Notes: generated by a model from the letters alone, not told the origin. A DNA stretch of 64,000 bases from Mucilaginibacter sp. JRF (GCF_015223065.1 NZ_JADFBY010000011.1:62001-126000); one strand, 5' to 3'; shown: positions 55,242 to 62,920, counted from the first letter of the stretch. Program-made: numbers and translations.

Positions 55242-55635
55242 AGATACCATACACGTACTCAAGGAGCAGGACGTGGTTTTTTTGAAGAATCGTGTTAAAG
55301 AAACCGCGGTTAAGATAAAAATGGGACTGGTCAACCAAACCCGCTTGCTGACTGCCTGCAGTGAACTTGTACGTAACATGATGCGTTATGCTGATGGTGG
55401 CGTATGTATCGTGGAGGTGGTTTCCAGCGGGCGCAACAACGGTGTCCGCCTGACCTTTTCCGACCGTGGCCCCGGCATACCGGACATCGCTGCGGCCATG
55501 CGGGACGGTTTTTCTACGGGTAAAAGTCTGGGTCTGGGGCTACCCGGCACCAAAAGGCTGGTCAATGAATTTGATATTAAAAGTAAAGTGGGTGAAGGTA
55601 CAGTGGTAACAATCTTAAAATGGGCCAATGGTTGA
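55222..55635 (+). CDS. rsbT: RsbT switch kinase
   Basis: GHKL-type serine/threonine kinase of 137 residues that phosphorylates RsbR and RsbS and is then released. N box TACSELVRNMMRYADGG (Glu and Asn), G1 box FSDRGPGIPD, G2 box GKSLGLGLPGTKRLVNEF, all intact. In Bacillus free RsbT activates RsbU; no RsbU lies here, so its target must differ, most likely the phosphatase or kinase that follow. Confidence 0.93.
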   Translation: MILSLNKDTIHVLKEQDVVFLKNRVKETAVKIKMGLVNQTRLLTACSELVRNMMRYADGGVCIVEVVSSGRNNGVRLTFSDRGPGIPDIAAAMRDGFSTGKSLGLGLPGTKRLVNEFDIKSKVGEGTVVTILKWANG

Positions 55636-56638
55636 TGCAACGCATATCAGTTTCACGGCCGATGACCGCAGTTACTTTTCGCTGATCAAAAAAGAAATTC
55701 ACCGGATAGCTACCGATGGCGGCATTGCGCCGGCGCGGATCAATGCGTTGGATCTGATTGTCGCAGAGATGACCTCGAACCTGTTTAAATACAGCGACGA
55801 CGGCGAACTGCTGATGGGCGTGTTTCCCAATGGCGGCAATCCTTATGTCGAACTGATCAGTATTGATAATGGCCCCGGCATGGTCAATCCAAACAGGATG
55901 ATGCAAGATGGTGTCTCGACTTCCAACACACTTGGCCATGGCCTGGGCAGCATGAAACGCCTCTCCGATACTTTTGAATTATACTCGCAGATCGGCTGGG
56001 GCACCATCGCGCTGAGCCGGGTGTACAGCGACCCTGAAAGAATAAAGGAAAAAAACATGGTGATTATGCGTCCAATTGTGGTCTACAAGCCAGGAGAAAA
56101 AACAAGCGGCGACGGGTTTATCTATAAACAAACCGATAAGTTTCTAAAAATGATGTTGGCTGATGGACTGGGCCACGGCCCTGAGGCCAACTTTGCGATA
56201 AACGAGGCCGCCAATGCGTTTAAAGTCTTTCCGGATTATAGTCCGGCGGAAACCATCCGGTTTATACATAGCAGCATTAAGAAGACCCGGGGCGCGGTAA
56301 TCAATATCTTAGGGTTTGATTCTTCACGCAGGGTCTGGACCTCTGCCGGTGTGGGTAATATCGCGGCACGAATATTCGGGCCGGTCAATTTTAAAAACCA
56401 TATGTCATATAATGGTATCGTGGGACATAACATTCCAAATACCATGAATGACCAGGATTACGCCGTCGAAGATTATAACCAGGTCATGCTTTGCTCTGAT
56501 GGAATTAAGACACGGATTGAGCTTACACGCTACCCGATGATGTATAAATATGACCTGACCATTTTAGCCGCCGCTATTTATAAAGATCACGCCCGCCGGA
56601 ATGACGACATGTCGGTGGTAATCGCAAAAGTAAAATGA
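55628..56638 (+). CDS. RsbT-like ATPase fused to SpoIIE/RsbX-type phosphatase
   Basis: 336 residues. The first ~135 form a GHKL domain (LDLIVAEMTSNLFKYSDDGE, SIDNGPGMVNPN, GHGLGSMKRLSDTFELY) and the rest a PP2C/SpoIIE-like phosphatase (MLADGLGHGPEANFAINEAA; GVGNIAARIF; QVMLCSDGIKTRIEL; NDDMSVVIAKVK with the metal-binding Asp). In place it corresponds to RsbX, which resets stressosomes by dephosphorylation, but carries its own kinase-like domain. Overlaps RsbT by 8 nt and the next gene by 4 nt. Confidence 0.9.
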   Translation: MVDATHISFTADDRSYFSLIKKEIHRIATDGGIAPARINALDLIVAEMTSNLFKYSDDGELLMGVFPNGGNPYVELISIDNGPGMVNPNRMMQDGVSTSNTLGHGLGSMKRLSDTFELYSQIGWGTIALSRVYSDPERIKEKNMVIMRPIVVYKPGEKTSGDGFIYKQTDKFLKMMLADGLGHGPEANFAINEAANAFKVFPDYSPAETIRFIHSSIKKTRGAVINILGFDSSRRVWTSAGVGNIAARIFGPVNFKNHMSYNGIVGHNIPNTMNDQDYAVEDYNQVMLCSDGIKTRIELTRYPMMYKYDLTILAAAIYKDHARRNDDMSVVIAKVK

Positions 56639-57849
56639 CAGCAATCGTATCGATCTCCCTGGAAAATGAGATGGACCTTGTGCTGGCACATAAGCGGTCA
56701 ATGAAAGTCGCGGAGCGGCTGGGCCTGACCGTTGCCACGCAAACTACCTTCGCCACGGCGGTATCCGAAATCGCCAGAACGGTGATCGAACACACGGACA
56801 CCGGTACCCTGGAGATCGGCTTGGAGCAGCACACAACCCGTTACAGTTTGGTGGCTACCGTAACCTTTGAAAAAGAGATTAGGTTTACCAATGCGGATGC
56901 CGGGTTTTATTATGCGCAAAAGCTGGTACCGGAGTTTGAGTTGAGTGAATCAGCAAACAGCAACCTGATCACGATGAAGATCGGTTTACCCCGTTCCTTA
57001 AAACTAGATCCTGTCAAGATCAATTTGCTTAAAAACTATTTTGAGGAGGAATCGCCGCTGAACGCCTACGAAGAAATCAAACAGCGGAACGCGACGCTGA
57101 ACCGGCTCGCGACAGAAAAAGAAGAAGAGCTACGCCAGTCTAAACTGATCGATGAAAAGAAAACAGAGTTCATTTCTGTTGCCAGTCATGAGATCAAAAC
57201 GCCCTTGACCATATTGAAGGCATATACTCAATTGGCTAACGCCACGAAAGAACCGGTTAGTGATCATTTACGCGGATTGTTAAACAAAATTGATATCCAG
57301 TCGAATAAGCTGCATGCGCTCGTACAGCAATTGTTAGATATTTCCAAGATAGAAAACGGCAATCTCCAGTATAATATTCAACCTGCGAACCTCAATGAGT
57401 TTTTAAGAAGACAGATAGCAGTAATGGCGCACATTTTACCCCACCACCGTTTTGAAATCATTTTAGGAGGTGATGTACAGGTGCTGATAGATGAGCTCAG
57501 AATGGAGCAAGTAATGGCCAATCTTTTAGGAAACGCAGGTAAATATTCTGATAAAAATACTCGGATCTTACTTCAAACAATGAAGACCGCACCAGGATCA
57601 GTCACTATAACTATTAGTGATGAAGGACGCGGAATGTCTGCCGAGGTCATGACATCTGTTTTTGATAAATTTTACCGGGCAAAGGATGTTATAAAAAGCC
57701 ACACCGGGCTAGGGATGGGATTGTATATAACCTCCAAGATCGTTACCGACCACCAAGGTAAGATTTGGGTGGAAAGCGAGGAAGGAAAAGGATCTGCCTT
57801 TTGTTTTACATTACCACTGGTCATAGAAAACAATGAACGCGAAAGTTAA
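56635..57849 (+). CDS. Histidine kinase with degenerate RsbT-like N-terminus
   Basis: 404 residues, cytosolic. Residues 1-120 resemble a GHKL anti-sigma kinase (TAVSEIARTVIEHTDTGTLE), but the usual Asn four places after the Glu is Thr49 and no DxGxG box is visible, so it is probably a binding domain. A coiled coil (about 140-172) leads to HisKA with His185 in FISVASHEIKTPLTILKAYT and an intact HATPase (NLLGNAGKYSDKN; DEGRGMSAEV; HTGLGMGLYITSKIV). It likely links the stressosome to two-component signalling through the receiver that overlaps its end. Confidence 0.9.
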   Translation: MTAIVSISLENEMDLVLAHKRSMKVAERLGLTVATQTTFATAVSEIARTVIEHTDTGTLEIGLEQHTTRYSLVATVTFEKEIRFTNADAGFYYAQKLVPEFELSESANSNLITMKIGLPRSLKLDPVKINLLKNYFEEESPLNAYEEIKQRNATLNRLATEKEEELRQSKLIDEKKTEFISVASHEIKTPLTILKAYTQLANATKEPVSDHLRGLLNKIDIQSNKLHALVQQLLDISKIENGNLQYNIQPANLNEFLRRQIAVMAHILPHHRFEIILGGDVQVLIDELRMEQVMANLLGNAGKYSDKNTRILLQTMKTAPGSVTITISDEGRGMSAEVMTSVFDKFYRAKDVIKSHTGLGMGLYITSKIVTDHQGKIWVESEEGKGSAFCFTLPLVIENNERES

Positions 57850-58207
57850 GAAAATACTCATCTTTGATGATGACGAGGATATCGTAAGTATATGCACTTT
57901 TATACTTGAAGAGGACGGTTGGGAGGTATTGGCGTATGAAGATTGCAATTACCTTTCTGAACGGATCATTTCATTTGCGCCAAATGTCATCTTGATGGAC
58001 AATTGGATTCCGGAAGAAGGAGGAATTACAGCTACCCGACAAATCAAGGCAAACAGTTCTCTGGCGCATATTCCTGTTATATATTTTTCAGCTAATAGCA
58101 ATATTGAAACGTTGGCAGCGAATGCAGGTGCAGATCTCATACTATCCAAGCCTTTCGATCTTGACCAACTTCGTCAAATAACTACCCAGGCTATTGACGC
58201 ACGCTGA
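57833..58207 (+). CDS. Single-domain response regulator (receiver only)
   Basis: 124 residues, a stand-alone receiver: acidic pocket in KKILIFDDDEDIVSI, phospho-acceptor Asp56 in NVILMDNWIPEEGG, switch Ser in PVIYFSANSN, Lys in LILSKPFDLDQL. There is no DNA-binding output, so it must act by binding another protein or passing phosphate on. Its start overlaps the kinase by 17 nt, making the pair nearly certain. Confidence 0.93.
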   Translation: MNAKVKKILIFDDDEDIVSICTFILEEDGWEVLAYEDCNYLSERIISFAPNVILMDNWIPEEGGITATRQIKANSSLAHIPVIYFSANSNIETLAANAGADLILSKPFDLDQLRQITTQAIDAR

Positions 58208-58549
58208 CACGTAGCAGTACCGCCGATAGATAGCAATCATGATTGTCGTTTTGTGAATAAGGCCCAACGAAATCGGCGGGACTGTTGATAAAACAACTGG
58301 GCAGCTCGGCTGATACATTAAAGAGTATTGTACTAAAAGAACTTACTGAACTGGTTCAATAAGACCATCGGTCGAAGGCAACCAATAAATCCAGGTCTTT
58401 AGCAAATTTCCAATAAACCTTAAAATATGACTTTATGATGCGGGAACGTTCAAACAAGTCAGATAGTAAAAATTCGTTACCGCTTATCGAAAAGGCTAAA
58501 GGTAAATTTTCAGCTACCGACCCCTCGGTTGCTGAAATAGCCTATTCCC
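58208..58549. other. Spacer after the stressosome operon
   Basis: 342 nt with no intact gene. It contains a short open frame ending LKSIVLKELTELVQ near 58,362, which I cannot assign, and the beginning of an AraC fragment. Confidence 0.4.
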
Positions 58550-58584
58550 TCATATTCGAACATTCACATTATTATAATACGTAA
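58435..58584 (+). pseudogene. AraC-family helix-turn-helix fragment
   Basis: A 49-codon frame whose end reads LIEKAKGKFSATDPSVAEIA then YSLIFEHSHYYN, which is the first half of the second AraC helix-turn-helix (usual pattern SVAEIAYSLGFEHxQYF). The rest of the domain is missing and the 3' end runs into the convergent DUF5655 gene. A remnant left by recombination. Confidence 0.6.
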
Positions 58585-58969
58585 GATTCCCGGAGATAAA
58601 CAAATAAACCCGGCCGGATATCATCCAGCTGAGAAACCCGGATATGATTTTCGAATTTTTACCCGCAGCCACGCTTTTGATAACCGGATTTTCGGGGTGC
58701 TGCACCTTTGAATAAAATTTCAGGTCCAGTTCCTTTTTCTTTGGCCGGATAATTAGAAAACCTACCCGCCGGGTAAAAACAATGCAATTGGGGGTTACGC
58801 CAATCAATACGTTTGGCCAGTCCGCTACTTCGGCAAGTATCTTGTCAAAGACAAGCACCAGTTCCGCTGAACGCCCTTCAAATAAGCTATCCAGGCTGAC
58901 CCGCGCGCAGTAATGCCGATAGTCCGCCCAGGGTAGTTCACGATCACATGTTGGACAAGTCCAGCTCAT
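58550..58969 (-). CDS. DUF5655-domain protein with N-terminal zinc-ribbon-like motif
   Basis: 139 residues. N-terminus WTCPTCDRELPWADYRHYC has a C-x2-C...H-x-C pattern that may bind zinc. The body matches DUF5655 (AELVLVFDKILAEVADWPNV; FTRRVGFLIIRPKKKELDLK). Function unknown; often near nucleic-acid genes. The last ~12 residues overlap the AraC fragment on the other strand, so the C-terminus may have been altered at that junction. Confidence 0.8.
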   Translation of the reverse strand: MSWTCPTCDRELPWADYRHYCARVSLDSLFEGRSAELVLVFDKILAEVADWPNVLIGVTPNCIVFTRRVGFLIIRPKKKELDLKFYSKVQHPENPVIKSVAAGKNSKIISGFLSWMISGRVYLFISGNLTYYNNVNVRI

Positions 58970-59034
58970 ATTGATAAAACTCTCCTAAGGAAGACTTGTT
59001 CGTTACTTATTTTCTTTATAGAACTTATATTCAA

Positions 59035-59637
59035 CTATGATTTTGACTGTTCAACACTGATCTTTAGTGTTTCTGAAAGACAGGGCTTGCCTTGCAGGGA
59101 AGCCAGGCGCTGGGTGCCGGTGAGCCCCTGATTTAACCAGGTCTTGATATCCCCGCGTTCCAATATGGCCGGCATCCGGTCATGGATTTCCGCCATCCGG
59201 CGATTCGGTGGCATGGTGATCATCATAAAGGTCGGCAGCAGGACATTAGTATCAACATCCATCCAAATATCCCAAAGACCTGCGATATAAAAAGGCTTAC
59301 CATCCTCGCGCTCGATCCGGTAAAGTTTTTCATGCTCCTTATTGTATTCCAAAAATGCCTGGATGCGGATCACGCAGTGTTTCCGCCCCAGGTGCCGGCG
59401 CCAAACGGTGGGTAAGTTTTCGATCCGGGCATGTTTGTGCTTATTATGGATCTTATCATCTTCCGGGGTTAAAAGGCCCCAGCGAAATTGCTGTACCTTA
59501 TCCGGCATCGCATCCGTAACGACCGGTAACATAGATCCGGGATTGCCCGAAATATTCGGTTTGGGCTTGAACTGGCGGCCGTCCCGGCCGGTGATCACAA
59601 TGTCTTTTTGTTCGCCAACAAATACTCTTCCACACAT
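59035..59637 (-). CDS. SRAP/HMCES-family protein (SOS response-associated peptidase)
   Basis: Shields abasic sites in single-stranded DNA by forming a thiazolidine cross-link through Cys2. I start it at ATG 59637 so that the protein begins MCGRVF with Cys2 exposed after Met removal; the frame allows an ATG two codons earlier, which would bury it. Other active-site parts: PGSMLPVVTDA, WGLLTPEDD, NLPTVWRRHLGRKHCVI, the FLEY Glu, and the His in AEIHDRMPAIL. 200 residues. Its promoter region carries a palindrome also found before the UmuD-like operon. Confidence 0.93.
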   Translation of the reverse strand: MCGRVFVGEQKDIVITGRDGRQFKPKPNISGNPGSMLPVVTDAMPDKVQQFRWGLLTPEDDKIHNKHKHARIENLPTVWRRHLGRKHCVIRIQAFLEYNKEHEKLYRIEREDGKPFYIAGLWDIWMDVDTNVLLPTFMMITMPPNRRMAEIHDRMPAILERGDIKTWLNQGLTGTQRLASLQGKPCLSETLKISVEQSKS

Positions 59638-59654
59638 AGTCAAAAATTAACGAT

Positions 59655-59680
59655 CAAATTTACTAATTATTTTAGCAATT
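59655..59680 (-). promoter_or_regulatory. Candidate operator plus -7 box of the SRAP gene
   Basis: On the minus strand: TGCTAAAATAATTAG (palindrome core CTAA-N5-TTAG) followed at once by TAAATTTG, a match to the Bacteroidota -7 consensus TAnnTTTG, about 18 nt before the SRAP start. A near-identical arrangement stands at 61788-61813. Confidence 0.6.
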
Positions 59681-59862
59681 AATAAATTATCCTTCTAAAT
59701 AATTATGGCTTGCTGTTTTTAAATCCGGCAGAAATCTGTGACGTTCCTGATTAGGGTTTAATGGGTTAGTACATCGACTATAAGTGTATAAGAAATGTTT
59801 TCAGTAAATCATTTGAAAAACCATCTGCATTTGGTACTCCAATAATTTTCAAGTGTGGGCAT

Positions 59863-61122
59863 TCATTTTGCGATAACGATATCATTCCAGTTCGTGGTGT
59901 ATTGTTTACTCAGAAATTCCTGTTTCATTTTCCAGGTTTTTGTAAATCCTTCTGCGGCTATACACAGTGCACCGCGCCCATAACGGGCATTGATGTCATC
60001 CATGAGACTGCTAAGCGCCTGTTGCTTGCTGTTATCATAATTGCTGAACAGGTTATATTGCACTTCACCTGCCGGAATAATGCCAGTAGCGCGAACGCCT
60101 GTCTTGAGGTAGTTAAAACCGGGCTGCCAGATGGCCCGCAAAGCCTGCACACAGATCCGTGTCAGTTCCTGGGTACTATTAGTAGCGAACGGCACCTTTA
60201 CCGTGATGCTTGGGTAATGCTGGTCATGCGTCACATTATGTTTATTGGTTCGAAGGTAAATGGTCAGGGTCATCGCCATACTTTTTTGCTGTCTGAGTTT
60301 GACTGCCACCGTCGCCGCGTGCATCGCTGCGGCTTCCTCGATCTGGCCCAGTTCGGTCTGGTAAGTATTAAAGCTTTGGCTTGACTCGATGCCCTTGGAA
60401 CGATCGGCCACATCTCTGATCACATTGCAGGGTTTGCACCACAATTCCTGGTGCAAGCGCCAGCCCTGCACGGTCATGTGCTGACGCACAAGATCCGGTT
60501 TTAACCTGCGGAAATCCTCAGCGGTGGTCACGCCCAACTCTGTTAGCTTTTCATAGTATTGCCTTCCCACGCCCCAGACATCTTCGATTGGGAAAGTTCT
60601 GACCACCTCATCGATCTTGGTTTCCGTATCCAGTACCAGGAAGTTCCGCCCCATTTTTTTAGCGGATTTATTGGCCAGTTTGGCAAGGGCCATCGTAGGA
60701 CCTACGCCAATGGTGATCGAAAGGCCTGTGTCACGCATCACATTTCGGCTGATCATCGCCACGTGCTTTTCAAGATCTATCGCTTTGATATTACCAAGCG
60801 CAAGGAATGCTTCGTCGATGCTATACACCATCAGCATATAAGTATAACGAGCCAGGTTATTCATCATCCGGGCGCTCATGTCTGCGTAGAGCGCGTAATT
60901 ACTGCTGAAGATCACCGCATCATGTTCTTTCAGGGTTTTTCTTACCAGGAATTCCGCATCGCCCATTTTAAGTCCGATCGCTTTGGCCTCGTTGCTCCGG
61001 GCGATGACGCAGCCGTCATTATTGGACAGCACCACGACCACTTTGCCACGCAGGGACGGGTTAAACAGCGTTTCACAACTGACGTAACAGTTGTTGATGT
61101 CAACATGCGCAAACACGGCCAT
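59863..61122 (-). CDS. umuC: Y-family DNA polymerase, UmuC-type
   Basis: Translesion polymerase of 419 residues. Catalytic carboxylates Asp8 (AHVDINNCYVSCE) and Asp103-Glu104 (VYSIDEAFLALG) are present; also SIGV-like fingers SITIGVGPTMALAKLANKSA and the thumb KLTELGVTTAEDFRRLKPDL. Little-finger domain follows, and a C-terminal DUF4113 tail (GALCIAAEGFTKTWKMKQEF). YNLFSN near residue 355 may bind the sliding clamp. Overlaps the UmuD-like gene by 23 nt. Confidence 0.95.
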   Translation of the reverse strand: MAVFAHVDINNCYVSCETLFNPSLRGKVVVVLSNNDGCVIARSNEAKAIGLKMGDAEFLVRKTLKEHDAVIFSSNYALYADMSARMMNNLARYTYMLMVYSIDEAFLALGNIKAIDLEKHVAMISRNVMRDTGLSITIGVGPTMALAKLANKSAKKMGRNFLVLDTETKIDEVVRTFPIEDVWGVGRQYYEKLTELGVTTAEDFRRLKPDLVRQHMTVQGWRLHQELWCKPCNVIRDVADRSKGIESSQSFNTYQTELGQIEEAAAMHAATVAVKLRQQKSMAMTLTIYLRTNKHNVTHDQHYPSITVKVPFATNSTQELTRICVQALRAIWQPGFNYLKTGVRATGIIPAGEVQYNLFSNYDNSKQQALSSLMDDINARYGRGALCIAAEGFTKTWKMKQEFLSKQYTTNWNDIVIAK

Positions 61123-61537
61123 ACCTCCCTGTTTTTTGCTGTGGCTGTAAAAGCGGGTTCAGCGTCAGCATGACCACGCCCCAGCATTCCCATTTTTGTT
61201 GATCTTCAATGATAATACTGTCCGCCCGGGTATTTGCTTTCAAAACCAACCTGCTCTTTTCCGGGCAGTACTCTCTCACGTAAAAGTCGCCTTCATGATA
61301 AAAAACGACGATGCAACCGGCAACGGGTAGCAGGGATCGGTCAATGATCAGGATGTGGTCTTCCAGGATATGATAAGTGGTCATGGCTTCACTGCCCATA
61401 CGCATATAGTAGGTGTTATCCGGATCGATCACGATGATATCCGTTACATCGAGGGTCGGTTCTTCATGCGTCAGCATGGGTAGCCTAAACCCAAGTACAT
61501 CTCTTTTTGTCGCCTGCTTTTTGATCCTCAACATCAC
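61100..61537 (-). CDS. UmuD-like S24 protein, catalytic residues replaced
   Basis: 145 residues, LexA/UmuD fold. An ungapped match to E. coli UmuD can be laid over TYYMRMGSEAMTTYHILEDH with LIIDRS: the nucleophile Ser60 of GDSM is Ala51 here. The second segment VAGCIVVFYHEGDFYVREY also aligns without gaps and places Arg88 at the general-base Lys97. The Cys-Gly cleavage site and long N-terminal arm are missing. So it should not self-cleave and may serve as a ready UmuD'-like partner of UmuC. It overlaps UmuC and starts inside the stop of the small gene before it. Confidence 0.85.
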   Translation of the reverse strand: MMLRIKKQATKRDVLGFRLPMLTHEEPTLDVTDIIVIDPDNTYYMRMGSEAMTTYHILEDHILIIDRSLLPVAGCIVVFYHEGDFYVREYCPEKSRLVLKANTRADSIIIEDQQKWECWGVVMLTLNPLLQPQQKTGRYGRVCAC

Positions 61538-61752
61538 TTTTCCATTATTTTCTGTTCCGTTTCAATGTCATTCAAGGCTAACCGCAGACCTTCATTAATG
61601 CAGCTGTGCTGTTCAAACCTCCGTTTTAGCCCCGCGTAATGCTGATGCTCGAACATGCCCATCCTTGAGCGCATATCTTCCAGAAGCCCCATGGCTTCGC
61701 GAAGTATTTCTTCAGTCAATTTAACATCTGCCGGTATTTTCATCTGATCCAA
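61534..61752 (-). CDS. Small helical protein at the head of the umuDC-like operon
   Basis: 72 residues, almost wholly helical and charged (LTEEILREAMGLLEDMRSRM; FEQHSCINEGLRLALNDIET). No family recognised. Its stop overlaps the ATG of the UmuD-like gene (ATGA), and the operator-promoter region lies just upstream, so it is the first gene of the mutagenesis operon. Could be a regulator or assembly factor. Confidence 0.7.
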   Translation of the reverse strand: MDQMKIPADVKLTEEILREAMGLLEDMRSRMGMFEHQHYAGLKRRFEQHSCINEGLRLALNDIETEQKIMEK

Positions 61753-61763
61753 AAGAGAGATGT

Positions 61764-61813
61764 CAAAATTATTAAATACATTTTAAAATGCTAATATTTT
61801 TAGCATAAATTTG
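61764..61813. promoter_or_regulatory. Divergent promoter-operator of the mutagenesis cassette
   Basis: A perfect palindrome ATGCTAA-TATTT-TTAGCAT at 61788-61806. On the plus strand it runs straight into TAAATTTG (61806-61813), a -7 type box for the rightward genes; on the minus strand a second -7 type box TAATTTTG (61764-61771) serves the operon at 61752. One bound repressor could shut both. The same core stands before the SRAP gene. Confidence 0.6.
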
Positions 61814-61834
61814 TAAACACAAAACGAGTGAGCG

Positions 61835-61948
61835 ATGGGATATGAGGTTTTAACACGGGAAACAGGAGCGGTGATCCGGGAGGCGATATCCGGTCTTACC
61901 GTAGACGTTATGGAGCGAAGCAAAGTTCCCATGCCGCCTATTGTATGA
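61835..61948 (+). CDS. Short 37-residue protein, divergent from umuDC-like operon
   Basis: MGYEVLTRETGAVIREAISG, then LTVDVMERSKVPMPPIV. Begins 22 nt after the TAAATTTG box. Its stop overlaps the next start (ATGA), so it heads a small operon. No family recognised. Confidence 0.5.
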   Translation: MGYEVLTRETGAVIREAISGLTVDVMERSKVPMPPIV

Positions 61949-62160
61949 CAACCTTATATGGGATCAGAGGCGGATTTATACCGGAAAATGTCTTTTTATT
62001 CAATGCACCCAACGGAACAGCGCTTGAAACCCTAAAGAATGCCGTTGATTTTTATTTCCGCGACTTTTTAAAGACAGCGTTATATGTGAAAGAAGTTCCG
62101 CCGGATTCCAAGCTGTTCAGCGAAGAAGCGCTCAGGTTATATGGTAACAAAGAAAACTGA
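61945..62160 (+). CDS. Small hypothetical protein (71 residues)
   Basis: MTTLYGIRGGFIPENVFLFN start; soluble alpha/beta look (TALETLKNAVDFYFRDFLKT). Coupled to the 37-codon gene by ATGA overlap. No function recognised; shares the cassette promoter. Confidence 0.6.
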   Translation: MTTLYGIRGGFIPENVFLFNAPNGTALETLKNAVDFYFRDFLKTALYVKEVPPDSKLFSEEALRLYGNKEN

Positions 62161-62167
62161 ATGAACG

Positions 62168-62272
62168 ATGGAACAGTTAGCCCTATTTGCGCAGGCGGGA
62201 CAAAGTAAGGGCCTGCCTGAACATTTACTGGAATACCGGCATGCTTCAACTTGGTTTTGCCATATATTTTAA
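62168..62272 (+). pseudogene. AlkB-type dioxygenase, N-terminal fragment
   Basis: 34 codons: MEQLALFAQAGQSKGLPEHL then LEYRHASTWFC and stop. MEQLxLF...GLPxxLLEY is the usual start of Bacteroidota AlkB (2-oxoglutarate DNA-alkylation repair), after which homology ends abruptly. The rest of the enzyme (about 170 residues) is absent, so the operon end was cut off by recombination. Confidence 0.6.
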
Positions 62273-62644
62273 TGACTAAAGGTCAATCGTTAAAATAACG
62301 GCTGACATTCCAAATGGTAAATACGGTCAATAAAAATAAAATCAATAGCATAGGGAAGCCAGGTAGCATTAAACCACCACCAATATACGACTATAAATAC
62401 ACTTACGATTTCCTATACGAACTGTGCCTCTTCGTAAAAAGTAAAACCAGGTTTATAATAACCAGAACAGCAATCAATATCTCCATCACAATAATTGGTT
62501 AAAGGATGTTTAACGGAGACTTTTGGATATTTGTTGTGATATGGGTAATTAATTTAATCAGGCCATAATAAAAATAAGCCCTTGTCACTCGCTGATCAGG
62601 GCTTTCCTAATGTATAAACTTTGAAATTTTGTACTTAAAGCTCA
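62273..62644. other. AT-rich spacer
   Basis: 372 nt. An open frame at 62314-62502 (62 codons, plus) is low in complexity, has no recognisable homology and is probably not a gene. A hairpin with loop motif CACTCGCTG lies at 62576-62604. Confidence 0.4.
62576..62604. terminator. Hairpin with CACTCGCTG loop, copy 1
   Basis: Arms AAGCCCT and AGGGCTT, loop TGTCACTCGCTGATC. Lies 40 nt after the stop of the minus-strand XRE gene, so probably its terminator. Copy 2 at 62989 has the same loop core with different, still paired arms. Confidence 0.55.
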
Positions 62645-62920
62645 CTAACCGCAACGATCACAGCGTTGATCAGGTGCTGAGCCATGGTCAGTTTTCCTTC
62701 GCGCACTAAATGTATATGGAGTGCTATACATAATGACACTTACTTCATTTTCTGTTTGTTTATTCAATCGTTTGATTGTTATGTCGGTATTGCCTAATTC
62801 CATCCTAATATAAACCTTTTGAGAGATGGACATCTTAGCAGCCATGTATTCTTGTGAAAACTCAAGTGATAATCTGGCATTGCGAATATAATTCGCTACT
62901 TTTTTTTTATTGATAAACAT
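62645..62920 (-). CDS. Short XRE-type helix-turn-helix protein
   Basis: 91 residues. Residues 8-60 look like a Cro/C1 helix-turn-helix (VANYIRNARLSLEFSQEYMA, AKMSISQKVYIRMELGNTDI). The last ~30 residues are Arg-, Asp- and Cys-rich and unlike the family, so the frame may have shifted there. Upstream is another hairpin and a second XRE gene pointing away. Confidence 0.65.
   Translation of the reverse strand: MFINKKKVANYIRNARLSLEFSQEYMAAKMSISQKVYIRMELGNTDITIKRLNKQTENEVSVIMYSTPYTFSARRKTDHGSAPDQRCDRCG

Noticed and set aside
62314-62502. 62-codon plus-strand frame
   Set aside because: Lys/Ile/Tyr-rich composition as expected from AT-rich non-coding DNA, no homology or coupled start; left as spacer.
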